Of a stretch of DNA of 64,000 nucleotides, positions 1-8,592 are shown piece after piece. The notes beneath the pieces were generated by a model. It was not told where the DNA came from, searched no databases, and was given only the letters and a program-made list of their open reading frames with translations. Source of the stretch: Pseudomonadaceae bacterium (GTDB lineage Bacteria; Pseudomonadota; Alphaproteobacteria; UBA2136; UBA6156); NCBI GenBank assembly GCA_024236095.1, contig JACKLD010000014.1, positions 62,001 through 126,000 on the forward strand, given 5' to 3'. The position numbers and the translations under genes were made by a program. Position 1 is the first letter of the stretch, and each line of letters starts with the position of its first letter.

Positions 1-178
1 TCCCGCCGCTCAGGCCGCCGTCGTCATAAGCTTCGGGGAGTGCCGTCCAGCCTTCATGTCGTTGGCTTGCGATGTAGGCGGCGCAGGCTTCACGCTGGGC
101 GTCGAGGGAGTTGAAACCTGCTCCAGCCTCTTCGGTGATTTACGGTGTAGATGCACAGCGGATCTGTTCAGGTTTCAT
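1..178 (-). pseudogene. serine recombinase N-terminus, broken copy cut by the window edge
   Basis: Read leftward from an ATG at 178, this matches the first ~60 residues of the recombinase at 1461-2195: shared stretches include FNSLDAQREACAAYIASQ and a DDGG..SGG segment. A small deletion near the start (around 140-150) shifts the frame and brings in a stop. The sequence just upstream of the start also resembles that of the second copy (both contain CCAGCAACGC). The gene continues beyond the left edge, so its 3' state is unknown. It is clearly a relic of a serine recombinase; whether it came by duplication or by a second integration cannot be told here. Confidence 0.8.
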
Positions 179-967
179 GTTCCAGCAACGCTATGCTGGG
201 TAGCGTCCACAGTGTTTGCAAAGTCGAAAAGCCATGAGCAGTGCAGCCATTAATGATATGCTTCGGTTTTCCACTGCACCCTTCCAATCCAAGAACGTCC
301 CAAGCCAATTGGTGGATGCTTTTCAAACTGCTGATCAGTATGTCATGTTCAATTCGAGATAATTAACGTCCAGATTGCATACAGTGGCGAATTGTTTAAT
401 ATACTTTTTACTGTCGGTCACCCATTTTAAGCCGAACCTTGAGGGTTTCTGTTTCAGAGCAAGTGGTAGGCGATGAAATCGGCGCTCCCTGCCAATCATC
501 ATCTGAAAGTTTGTATTATCAGAGAAACCATGCAATCAGCCAAAAGGATATCTTCTCTTCGGAAAATCGTTATGCAAACTCTTGTTGTCAGCATTCAGCT
601 CTTCTATAGGCTATTTTCTTTGTCCGGTCGATTCATGGGTGGCAAACACGCTACGTTAACCTCGGCTTATTTAAGCGGTTTTCTAATTAAAAATACCTTC
701 CTGTTCCACCTCTCGTCCCCGTAATGCGGGCTGGCGATGGCGGAGAGTAGTTGGGTAGGTTTTGTCCTGTAGCGGAAGGTTCCGTTTTAGATTTGGTGAC
801 TCTGGCGGGGTTCGCCCCTGCCATATACGGATGAGTTTGGTGCCGATCGGAGGGCCGTTTGGGCTTGGCTTTTGTGCGGTTGCCGAGGGGCCAGAGCTTC
901 CAGTTGTTTGACGGTTTTGGGAGAGGCTGCCGTGGTAAGGCTTTCAGGAGAAGCTGCCGAGGGGATT
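179..967. other. low-GC stretch without a recognisable gene
   Basis: Nothing in this stretch has convincing coding character. A leftward 66-codon open frame at 335-535 contains a lysine-rich, plausible protein segment and may be the remnant of a gene, but I do not recognise it and it lacks a good ribosome site. Base composition is clearly poorer in GC than the region after 4110. Confidence 0.4.
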
Positions 968-1096
968 TGGCGATCATCAGGCGGCCGGTGCTGTGCGGTG
1001 TCGGCCCATGGTTCGGCGAGAGATTTGAAGGTGGTTCGGCGTCGGTGGATTTGCTTGATGATGGCAAAGAGGTCGAAGGTGAGCGGGCGAGTCGAC
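968..1096 (-). pseudogene. resolvase/invertase relic (serine recombinase catalytic domain)
   Basis: Leftward reading gives, across two frames, RLARS (about 1082-1096), then TFDLFAIIKQIH, FKSLAEPWADT and GRLMIA (about 970-986). This is the order found in Tn3-type resolvases and invertases around the end of the catalytic domain, where the usual text is RLARS..DLF..I..I...G..F.SL.E.WADT....GRLM. At least two frameshifts separate the pieces and neither the N-terminal serine motif nor the DNA-binding helix-turn-helix is found. It is a dead fragment of a recombinase different from the two larger copies nearby. Confidence 0.55.
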
Positions 1097-1460
1097 GATG
1101 CGGAGCGGTGCGTAAGGTTGAGGGATTGGCCCCAATGCTCAGCGTAATGCGCGCGATGCAGGCGCCTGCATGGAAATGTTCTGTTGGGTTGCCGTGAATG
1201 AAAGGTTGGTTGCTGCGGCCAGAAGTTTCTCAAACGCGTTTCACCGCGCACTTGTCCCACCGTTGAACGAGCTGCCTGCTGAGGATATGCGGAACCACCA
1301 CAACGATAAAGCCATCCGCGTGAATGATTAACGGGCATCGGGCGGCAGGGATGAACAGGCATGGAAAACCTCCTGATTAACGGACACCGGGTCGGTGATA
1401 TGCCGCCTTCCATGTGCCACGCAGGCGGCGTTGTGCCGCTGACGCATTCTGCCCCTTCTG
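1097..1460. other. decayed sequence between recombinase relics
   Basis: No gene is supported. Short similar strings occur near 1327 (ATTAACGGGCATCGGG) and 1376 (ATTAACGGACACCGGG), which may be remains of a duplicated end or recombination site. Leftward frames stay open for long distances but show no recognisable protein. Confidence 0.3.
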
Positions 1461-2195
<735 letters not shown>

Positions 2196-2270
2196 GCCCC
2201 AGCAACGCTTCCTTGGTGCAGGAAGTCCAGTTTTTCTTGACTTTTTATAAAAAGTATGCAATAAGGAGAG

Positions 2271-2870
2271 CTACTTGGGGTCGTTGATTCCGAGTGCGGT
2301 ACGTAGTGAACTTTCATCCAGAGCGCGGGTGGTCAGCGACTCCAAGGGGAGGTGTTCGCATGTGGTTTTGGGGTGGTCTACCATTGTATCGTTAGAGAGG
2401 CCGCCACCGGGTTGGACAACACATAAGGAGAGGCCATAGGTTGTTATCTGGATGGTTTGAATATGGCCCCAGATGCAATCGTTAAGCAGGGGGAGATGGG
2501 TGGCGATGGAATGATTGTTAAGGGTAATGGAGACGGTGGCGTTGTCTGGCATATGGCAATCGCCAGCGGAGCGGTATTTCATCATTTCGACATCGCCGAT
2601 GTCCTGGTAGGAGATGGTGGCTTTTACAATATCGCCGGAAGAAAGTTTGCAGGTGAGTGGCAGCGTGCCAGTGCCGGGATTGGCCGGAAAGATATGGGCT
2701 CCGTTTTGTTTGAGTGTGGGCAGGTCGGCCTGTTCGAGGTTTTCGACAAACACGGGATTCAGGGTGAAAGACCCTGTGTGTTCAAGGCAGGTTGCCTGCA
2801 CGCCAGTGGACATTTCATCGGCGTGGGAAGCGATGGAGAGAAACACAAACAGGAAAAGGAGGCGAATCAT
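2271..2870 (-). CDS. secreted six-cysteine protein, copy A
   Basis: A protein of 199 residues that begins with a clear signal peptide (MIRLLFLFVFLSIASHADE), so it should act outside the cytoplasm. I do not recognise the family. It is paralogous to the gene at 3113-3781: both share a Cys near the mature start followed by G.F.L.P, then L.CK/L.C with an A.I.Y strand, a second D C pair, Y.L.VC..., and a final C about 25 residues before the end, giving six matching cysteines that could form three disulfides. It is transcribed away from a lysozyme-like gene that starts 55 bp upstream at 2925, an arrangement repeated by the second copy. A periplasmic inhibitor or immunity role for the neighbouring muramidase is possible but is only inferred from the pairing. 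Confidence 0.75.
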   Translation of the reverse strand: MIRLLFLFVFLSIASHADEMSTGVQATCLEHTGSFTLNPVFVENLEQADLPTLKQNGAHIFPANPGTGTLPLTCKLSSGDIVKATISYQDIGDVEMMKYRSAGDCHMPDNATVSITLNNHSIATHLPLLNDCIWGHIQTIQITTYGLSLCVVQPGGGLSNDTMVDHPKTTCEHLPLESLTTRALDESSLRTALGINDPK

Positions 2871-2924
2871 AGTGTGAGTTTGGCAGGGAATAATGAGGGC
2901 GTAAAGACTGAAACGAAAGAGGAA

Positions 2925-3180
2925 ATGAAAATGGGGAAAATGGTTTGGCGAAAACTGCCGGAAGCGGAATACCGGCGCAAAGTGCGGGATGCTGTGGCGG
3001 AAGAAGAAGGACGGACGCGGCATGTGTATGTGGACAATCGGGGGATTCCGACACTGGGGAATGGCAAGGCTTTGGTTGTGAAGGGAGACAAGGGAGTTTG
3101 GAAGATTGATCCTCAGGGAGAGCAGGCACTTATAGAAGCTACACATCGAGGGTATGGAATTGATGGACTGGTATCGGAGA
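2925..3180 (+). pseudogene. GH24 (phage-type lysozyme) N-terminal fragment, copy A
   Basis: From ATG 2925 (or in-frame ATGs at 2931 and 2940, the latter behind GGGGAAA) the reading gives a GH24 N-lobe. The active-site pattern E-x8-D-x5-T known from T4 lysozyme (Glu11, Asp20, Thr26) is preserved: E in AEEEG, D in VYVDNRG and T in GIPTLG. No signal peptide is present. The lysozyme homology ends after about 80 residues, where the sequence passes into the 3' end of the next leftward gene (3113-3781), so the C-lobe of the fold is missing. The open frame continues to 3371 through unrelated sequence. It is either a recombination-truncated lysozyme or, less likely, a short stand-alone module. Confidence 0.65.
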
Positions 3181-3781
3181 AAGATTCAGTTGGAAAAAGC
3201 TTGTTCTGTTCATCTTCCGTAAGGGGGGTATTGATATCACCTCTCCGTAGGCGGTTACACTTGACCGTTAAAGGGTCTGTTCCTCCCCAGCTTGGTGACT
3301 GTTGGCAAACTTCAAGCTGGTACGTACCGTTATCTTTCTGCCAAACCGTGAGTTTACTCACATCGGCATAAGGGCATTCACTGCCAAACGAGGAGTTGAG
3401 GATATGATGGCCGTTTCGGTACAATTTTATCTTGGCTTGGTACGTATCAGCCTTGTTGCAGTCGCGTTGGTATTTGTTCGTATCATCTCGCATGTCGTAG
3501 GCAATTACGGCTTTGTAGGAATCTTTGTAAATCGGGCATTCTATATTCAATTCCCCCACGCTTTGGGTCTTGGGTGCCGCTATCACCGATTGCTGGCGGC
3601 GTTCTTCCAGTGTTTTGGCAGGTATTTCAGAAGCGGAATAACCAATCGGGAAAGGTTCCAGCATGAAACGGCCTTCTTCGGCCATGCAGTAGCTTCGAAC
3701 GGCATAAAAGACTTCGGCATGAAGAGTAACAGGTAAAAGGAGAGCGAGGATGTAGAGGGCGAAAGATAAGTGGCGTTCCAT
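3113..3781 (-). CDS. secreted six-cysteine protein, copy B
   Basis: 222 residues with a signal peptide (MERHLSFALYILALLLPVTLHA); an alternative start at 3793 adds four residues. It is a diverged paralogue of the protein at 2271-2870 with all six cysteines in matching positions. Its last ~22 residues have no counterpart in copy A and are encoded by DNA shared with the tail of the truncated lysozyme fragment A, which suggests that a recombination junction near 3181 replaced the original 3' end. It diverges from lysozyme-like copy B (start 3836). Function unknown; an envelope or periplasmic role is all that the sequence supports. Confidence 0.7.
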   Translation of the reverse strand: MERHLSFALYILALLLPVTLHAEVFYAVRSYCMAEEGRFMLEPFPIGYSASEIPAKTLEERRQQSVIAAPKTQSVGELNIECPIYKDSYKAVIAYDMRDDTNKYQRDCNKADTYQAKIKLYRNGHHILNSSFGSECPYADVSKLTVWQKDNGTYQLEVCQQSPSWGGTDPLTVKCNRLRRGDINTPLTEDEQNKLFPTESFSDTSPSIPYPRCVASISACSP

Positions 3782-3835
3782 GGGCAGAAGCATGCCCGAA
3801 ACAGATAACTGAGTAAACATAAGGGGGATATAAAT

Positions 3836-4231
3836 ATGGGAGACATGAACTGGCGGATACTTGATAGGGCAAGTTACCGGGCAAAAGTTGAGAAGATCCT
3901 GATTGGACATGAAAACAATGTGCCAACGGTATATCTGGATCACAAGGGGATTCCAACAATTGGAGCAGGAAGAACGTTGGTGGTGCAGGTAGGCGGAAAA
4001 TGGGTGGTTTCGCAAGGCCGCAGTATTGAAGGCGTTGAAATGCTGGAACAGGTAACGGGCAATAAACTCACACTCGATCAGCACCAAATGTTGCAACAGG
4101 CGGCCGATAACCTTAATGCGAAGGGGCCTGCGCGGCGCGGTCATCTGGCCGGTGGTTGCCACCATCCTGCTGATGAACCTGTACATCTATCTGGTGTGGC
4201 TGCCGCAAAACACCAAACTGGCCCTGCATGA
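3836..4231 (+). pseudogene. GH24 (phage-type lysozyme) N-terminal fragment, copy B
   Basis: Starts at ATG 3836 behind a good ribosome site (AAGGGGGA at 3821-3828). The N-lobe pattern E-x8-D-x5-T is intact (IGHE, YLDHKG, IPTIGAG), followed by KLTLDQHQMLQQAADNL, which corresponds to the helix after the beta-hairpin in GH24 enzymes. Homology stops at about residue 93 (near 4108), where GC-rich sequence belonging to the histidine kinase gene begins in another frame; the remaining ~40 codons are read-through. The enzyme would lack its C-lobe. No signal peptide. With copy A it forms a tandem duplication of a divergent gene pair. Confidence 0.65.
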
Positions 4232-6350
4232 AAACGAAACGCAACTGCAAAACACTCTCTCTGTCCTCTCAGAGTCGCTGGTTCCCCTGCTGCTGAAAAA
4301 CGACCTCTCCAACGTCTACGACACCCTCGACCACGTGCTCTCGCAAAACCCAAGCTGGGTAAGCCTCAACCTGTTTGATGAGCAAAGCCGCCACCTTTAC
4401 CCGCTCAAGCAGCAGCCCCTTCCGTCCACGTCCCCTTACATCCACCCTCTGACACAGGGGGTTGTGTCCGAAGGCCGCCCGCTCGGCCACCTGCAACTAG
4501 CCTACGATACCGGCCCCACCATTGCCCACCAACAGCAACAAAGCCTGTCGCTGTTGCTGGCGGTCAGCGGCATCAACATCCTGCTAGGGCTGGTGCTGGC
4601 GATGCTGCTGCACGGGAAGGTCATCCGCCCCACCAGATTGTTGGCCCGCGCCGCCCACGCCTTTGCCCAAGGCGATGATGCGATAACCCTTCCCACCAAC
4701 CGTACCGATGAACTCGGCGAACTGGCGCAAAGCTTCGACACCATGCGCGAGCACATCCAAAGTTCCACCCGCGCGCTACAACATGCCGTGGCCAAAGCCG
4801 AGGCTGCCACCGTCGCCAAATCCGACTTTCTGGCCAACATGAGCCACGAGCTGCGCACCCCGATGAACGGCGTATTGGGCATGGTGGAAATGCTGCTGAC
4901 CACCCCACTCAACGACGAGCAGCACACCTACACCGCCCGCGTCAAAAAGTCGGCAGAAAACCTGCTGGTGATTCTCAACGACATCCTCGATTTCTCCAAA
5001 ATCGAGGCCAACGCGCTGGAACTGGAGCACATTCCCTTCAGCATGGGCGAGACCGTCCGTGACGTGGTGCAGATGCTCGAACCGCTGGCGCAAGAAAAAG
5101 ACATCGGCCTCACCACCGAAGCAACCACCGCCTGCCCGCCGCACATCATCGGCGATCCGGGGCGCGTCCGCCAGGTACTCGTCAACCTCATCGGCAACGC
5201 GGTCAAGTTTACTCCGGCAGGGAAAGTCACCGCCCGCATCGGGGTGGAAGGTACCTACCTCCGCGTCGAGGTGGCCGATACCGGTATCGGCATCCCCCCC
5301 GACAAACTGGAGTCCATCTTCACCAAATTCACCCAGGCCGAAGCCTCGATGAGCCGCCGCTTTGGCGGCACCGGGCTGGGTCTGGCCATCACCCAGCGGC
5401 TGGTGCAGATGATGGGCGGCGACATCGGCGTCACCAGCGAGGAAGGCGTCGGTTCGGTGTTCTGGTTCCGCATCCCCGTGCGGCTCCCCACCGCCGAGCA
5501 GATGGAGGCCCTGCAAAAGCAGCACGGCCAACGGCCCGACGCGGCAACCCCAAGCGATACCCCGCGCATCCCCGTCGCCAATGTCGCCCTGCTGATGGTG
5601 GAAGACGAGCCGGTCAACCGCGAGGTGGCCAAACTGTTCATGACCAAACTCGGCATCCCGCTGGTGGATGTCGCCACCAACGGACAGGACGCGGTCAACA
5701 TGTACGACCCCGACCTCTACAACGTCATCCTGATGGACTGCCAGATGCCCGACATGGACGGCTTTGAAGCCACCCGCCACATCCGCGAGCACGAAATGGA
5801 CACCGGCCGCCATGTGCCCATCATCGCCGCCACCGCCAATGCCATGGTCGGCGACCGGAAAAAATGCATCAGCGCCGGCATGGACGACTACATCAGCAAA
5901 CCGCTCAAACTCGACCGCTTGCGCAGCGTGCTGGAGCAATTCATCGACTTCGGCGAAGCGGCAACCAAACCGGCCACTGAAGAAACACCCACCACCGAAA
6001 CCAGCCAAGAGCCATCTCTCGACTTCAACCACCTCGACAGCTTCACCGATGGTGACCCGGGCATCGAAAGAGACCTCTTCGCCATGTACCTGCAAACTGC
6101 CGACGATTGCCTGGCCGAGCTGCACGCCAGCCTCGCCAACGACAACACCGCCGCATGGAAGGCCGAAAGCCACCGCCTCAAGGGCGCCTCCGGCAATCTG
6201 GGCGCCACCCGCCTGTATAACCTGTGCCTGCAGGCCGAACATGCCACCGACGGGCCCGCCGCAAGCAAAGCCGCCCTGCTAAACGATATCACCGAAAGTA
6301 TCGCGCACATCCGCGCACTGGCAATCCAACGTCACCCCGACTTGGGCTAA
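4116..6350 (+). CDS. membrane hybrid histidine kinase with receiver and Hpt domains
   Basis: 744 residues. Order: transmembrane helix (about 8-29), periplasmic sensor region (30-140), second helix (143-166), HAMP (167-218), dimerisation domain with phosphorylated His244 (NMSHELRTP), ATPase domain with N-box (NLIGNAVKF, 357-365), DTGIGIP (388-394) and GGTGLGLA (417-424), receiver with phospho-acceptor Asp541 (ILMDCQMP) and KPLK, and C-terminal Hpt with His686 (HRLKG). The set HK-REC-Hpt makes an internal phosphorelay that hands phosphate to a separate response regulator, none of which is encoded nearby. There is no ribosome site before ATG 4116, and the sequence upstream belongs to the truncated lysozyme, so the native promoter and leader may have been lost at the junction. 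Confidence 0.93.
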   Translation: MRRGLRGAVIWPVVATILLMNLYIYLVWLPQNTKLALHENETQLQNTLSVLSESLVPLLLKNDLSNVYDTLDHVLSQNPSWVSLNLFDEQSRHLYPLKQQPLPSTSPYIHPLTQGVVSEGRPLGHLQLAYDTGPTIAHQQQQSLSLLLAVSGINILLGLVLAMLLHGKVIRPTRLLARAAHAFAQGDDAITLPTNRTDELGELAQSFDTMREHIQSSTRALQHAVAKAEAATVAKSDFLANMSHELRTPMNGVLGMVEMLLTTPLNDEQHTYTARVKKSAENLLVILNDILDFSKIEANALELEHIPFSMGETVRDVVQMLEPLAQEKDIGLTTEATTACPPHIIGDPGRVRQVLVNLIGNAVKFTPAGKVTARIGVEGTYLRVEVADTGIGIPPDKLESIFTKFTQAEASMSRRFGGTGLGLAITQRLVQMMGGDIGVTSEEGVGSVFWFRIPVRLPTAEQMEALQKQHGQRPDAATPSDTPRIPVANVALLMVEDEPVNREVAKLFMTKLGIPLVDVATNGQDAVNMYDPDLYNVILMDCQMPDMDGFEATRHIREHEMDTGRHVPIIAATANAMVGDRKKCISAGMDDYISKPLKLDRLRSVLEQFIDFGEAATKPATEETPTTETSQEPSLDFNHLDSFTDGDPGIERDLFAMYLQTADDCLAELHASLANDNTAAWKAESHRLKGASGNLGATRLYNLCLQAEHATDGPAASKAALLNDITESIAHIRALAIQRHPDLG

Positions 6351-6366
6351 GACCATTCAAACAGCG

Positions 6367-6783
6367 TTAATGTGCCGCATCCTCGGCGTGGTGATGCAAC
6401 GCCAGCACCTCTTCTTCCACCGCAAACCACGTCAGGTCCACCGCCAGCAACGCCAATGAAATCAGGAAAATCCGGAAACTGCGCAACTTGGTCGGCGCGC
6501 AACTGCCATGGGTGCAGGCCGCCTTGCGGCAGTCAATCTGGTAGGCAATCAGGTTGAACACCCCGCTCATCAGCACACCCGCCACCGCCAGCGTCAACAG
6601 CTCGGTGTGGTAGGCATCCACCAGTTTGTACAGCGGATTGGCCGCCAGTACGGCGCCCAAGCCAACCGTGGTGCCCAAGCTGATAAGCCCCGCCACCGCC
6701 GGAATCCCGCAACAGAACACATGGGGCAAAATGGAAAGGGCCGAAATCACAAACGTGCTGCGGCGCAGGGTATCGGTTTGCAT
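6367..6783 (-). CDS. small cysteine/histidine-containing membrane protein
   Basis: 138 residues with three or four hydrophobic helices. A CCGIP motif lies in the first helix, a second Cys pair occurs in a soluble loop (CRKAACTHGSC), and the C-terminus is His/Glu-rich (LALHHHAED), so metal binding is likely. The layout recalls MerC/MerT-type mercury transporters, but no mer genes are near and the match is only by architecture. The start has a good ribosome site (AAGGAGAG). It is convergent with the histidine kinase, 16 bp apart. I would not assign a substrate. Confidence 0.7.
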   Translation of the reverse strand: MQTDTLRRSTFVISALSILPHVFCCGIPAVAGLISLGTTVGLGAVLAANPLYKLVDAYHTELLTLAVAGVLMSGVFNLIAYQIDCRKAACTHGSCAPTKLRSFRIFLISLALLAVDLTWFAVEEEVLALHHHAEDAAH

Positions 6784-6808
6784 GGCCTCTCCTTGTTCAA
6801 ACGTTTCG

Positions 6809-6884
6809 TGGTGCCGATGACCGGATTCGAACCAGCGACCTACGCATTACGAATGCGCCGCTCTACCAACTGAGCTACATCGGC
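6809..6884 (-). tRNA. tRNA-Thr (anticodon CGT)
   Basis: A 76-nt cloverleaf on the minus strand: acceptor GCCGATG pairs with CATCGGC, D-arm AGCTCAGTTGG, anticodon loop TTCGTAA between stems GCGCA and TGCGT, T-arm GGTTCGAATCC, and encoded CCA. Anticodon CGT reads ACG (Thr). Confidence 0.95.
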
Positions 6885-6950
6885 ACTCTGCCGTGTTTAA
6901 CGAAAATCACCCTCTCGCGCAATCCTTTTTGCTTTGTTATGCTCTCCCCC

Positions 6951-7637
6951 ATGCTGCCCCTTGCCGACAACAACCCCACCCGCATCGTCCCCCTGCTCAC
7001 ATGGGGCCTCATCGCCATGTGTGTGCTGGCCTTTGTGGGCCAAAACCTCAGCCCCTATGGGTTTGAGTGGAGCGTCTACACCTACGGCTTCATCCCCGTG
7101 CGCCTGTTTGCAAACCCTGAAACGGCCATCGCCGACCACAACATCGCCCACGCGCTGGAAGAGTTGGAAACCGCCCCGTGGCAAACCCTGTTCACCAGCA
7201 TGTTCATGCACGGCAGCCTCGCCCATATCGGCGGCAACATGCTGTATTTGTACATTTTTGGGGATAATCTTGAAAACGACATGGGCCGCCCGCGTTTTCT
7301 GGCCTTTTACCTGCTGTGCGGCCTCGCCGCCGCTTTGGCGCAAGGCCTTGTCGACCCCACCAGCGCCATCCCCATGGTCGGCGCCTCCGGCGCCATCGCG
7401 GGCGTGCTGGGCGGCTACCTCGTCCTCCACCCGCGCCAACGCATCACCGTGCTCATCCCCAACGCGGGGCTTACCCAAATGCCCGCGCTCATCGTGCTGG
7501 GCATGTGGTTCGCCTACCAGTTCATCCTCGGTGTGGCCAACATGGGCGGCGAAGGCGGCGGTGTCGCCTTCTGGGCCCACATCGGCGGCTTTGTGGCAGG
7601 GGTTGTGCTGGTAAGACTGTTCACCCCACGCTCTTGA
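6951..7637 (+). CDS. rhomboid family intramembrane serine protease
   Basis: About 228 residues with six or more membrane helices. The rhomboid catalytic dyad is visible: GASG with the nucleophilic Ser (GxSG motif) in one helix and His in AHIGG of a later helix; HGSLAHIGGNM is the conserved H-x-x-x-H...N segment. It would cleave membrane proteins within the bilayer. An upstream ATG at 6939 exists, but a -10-like TATGCT (6938-6943) overlaps it and ends 7 nt before ATG 6951, so 6951 is preferred and the message is probably leaderless. Confidence 0.93.
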   Translation: MLPLADNNPTRIVPLLTWGLIAMCVLAFVGQNLSPYGFEWSVYTYGFIPVRLFANPETAIADHNIAHALEELETAPWQTLFTSMFMHGSLAHIGGNMLYLYIFGDNLENDMGRPRFLAFYLLCGLAAALAQGLVDPTSAIPMVGASGAIAGVLGGYLVLHPRQRITVLIPNAGLTQMPALIVLGMWFAYQFILGVANMGGEGGGVAFWAHIGGFVAGVVLVRLFTPRS

Positions 7638-7684
7638 ATTTTCTTTCCACCTGCACCACCATGCTCCCAAGGGGAGAAACAGCC

Positions 7685-7954
7685 ATGGGCCGCGCCGACG
7701 ACGTTATCAGCCGCTTTCAGCAAAAAGCCGCTGGCGGTGCATTCAAGAACTCCACCCCACAAGAACTCCAAGAGGCAAAAATCAAAGACCGCGCTGCGCT
7801 CATGCCCGACAATGCGTTTCCCAAAAGTAACGAAGAAGCCCTCGCACAAGAAAGGTTCCTTCGTGACGCCGAACTCGAAATCATTCGTAAAACAGCACAC
7901 GCCATGGGTTACCGACTCGTCAAAGACTCCTCCCAAGAACCTGAGGAGCGATGA
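7685..7954 (+). CDS. small protein coupled to Fic gene
   Basis: 89 residues, charged, mostly helical in character, no membrane segment. The start follows AAGGGGAG. Its TGA overlaps the ATG of the Fic gene (ATGA at 7951-7954), so the two are translated together. Small genes in front of fic are often antitoxins that block the Fic active site with an (S/T)xxxE(G/N) helix; no exact copy of that motif is present here, the nearest strings being STPQEL and SNEEALAQE. It is therefore a candidate partner or inhibitor by position only. Confidence 0.75.
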   Translation: MGRADDVISRFQQKAAGGAFKNSTPQELQEAKIKDRAALMPDNAFPKSNEEALAQERFLRDAELEIIRKTAHAMGYRLVKDSSQEPEER

Positions 7955-8592
7955 GCCCCTCTCCCTATGTCATTCTTGAAAAAAACCACGAGGATTACCA
8001 AAGCATCCTTGTCCGTAACAACGCGTGGCAGCAAACATTCTTGCAAAATTCTCTGGATTTGTCCTTTCGACAGCAGCAAACCAACCTTGGCGTATCCATC
8101 GGTTTTATTCAATCTCTGCAAACCTTGGGCATGGCTAACCTTCTTGAGGCTCCCGCACAGTACCGTATTCACCGCGCCTTCATTCACGGGTCAGACCACA
8201 AGCCACCTCACCCCGACAATATTCCCGACCTCATGGACGACATGGTGGTTACAAGTGATTTTGGATGGAGAACATGGCGAGCAACTTACCTCGGGGCCTA
8301 TCTACTCTGGCGCACCACATGGATTCATCCTTACGATGACGGCAACGGACGCATTGCCCGTGCACTCTGTCACTATGGAACATTCCGTAAGCTCAACTCA
8401 CCCCCTCCTCCCGGTTTCAGTCTGATACATCACATCACCACCAACTACCCACGCTACTATGCGGGCCTCGACCACGCCAACGTCATCCGCAAACAAATTT
8501 TCCCCGAACTCCGCCACACACGCCATCCCCACCACGACCTCGGGCCACTGGAAGACATGCTGGTCGACTACCTTGAACTGTCAATCAAGTAA
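7951..8592 (+). CDS. Fic domain protein
   Basis: 213 residues. The Fic core motif HxFx(D/E)GNGRxxR appears as HPYDDGNGRIAR with catalytic His126; Phe is replaced by Tyr, a tolerated change. Fic enzymes usually transfer AMP, or sometimes another phosphate-containing group, to a hydroxyl side chain of a target protein. Upstream helices form the all-alpha Fic fold; no extra targeting domain is seen. It is translationally coupled to the preceding 89-residue protein, which suggests a toxin/antitoxin-like or regulator/enzyme pair. Its last 25 bp overlap the end of the convergent SGNH hydrolase gene. Confidence 0.88.
   Translation: MSPSPYVILEKNHEDYQSILVRNNAWQQTFLQNSLDLSFRQQQTNLGVSIGFIQSLQTLGMANLLEAPAQYRIHRAFIHGSDHKPPHPDNIPDLMDDMVVTSDFGWRTWRATYLGAYLLWRTTWIHPYDDGNGRIARALCHYGTFRKLNSPPPPGFSLIHHITTNYPRYYAGLDHANVIRKQIFPELRHTRHPHHDLGPLEDMLVDYLELSIK

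Noticed and set aside
4776..6242. 488-codon leftward open frame opposite the histidine kinase
   Set aside because: It mirrors the GC-rich codons of the kinase, whose domains are unmistakable; Gly/Val/His-rich shadow product with no domain.
6367..6783. mercury-resistance (mer) locus
   Set aside because: Only one small Cys-containing membrane protein; no merR, merA or merP nearby.
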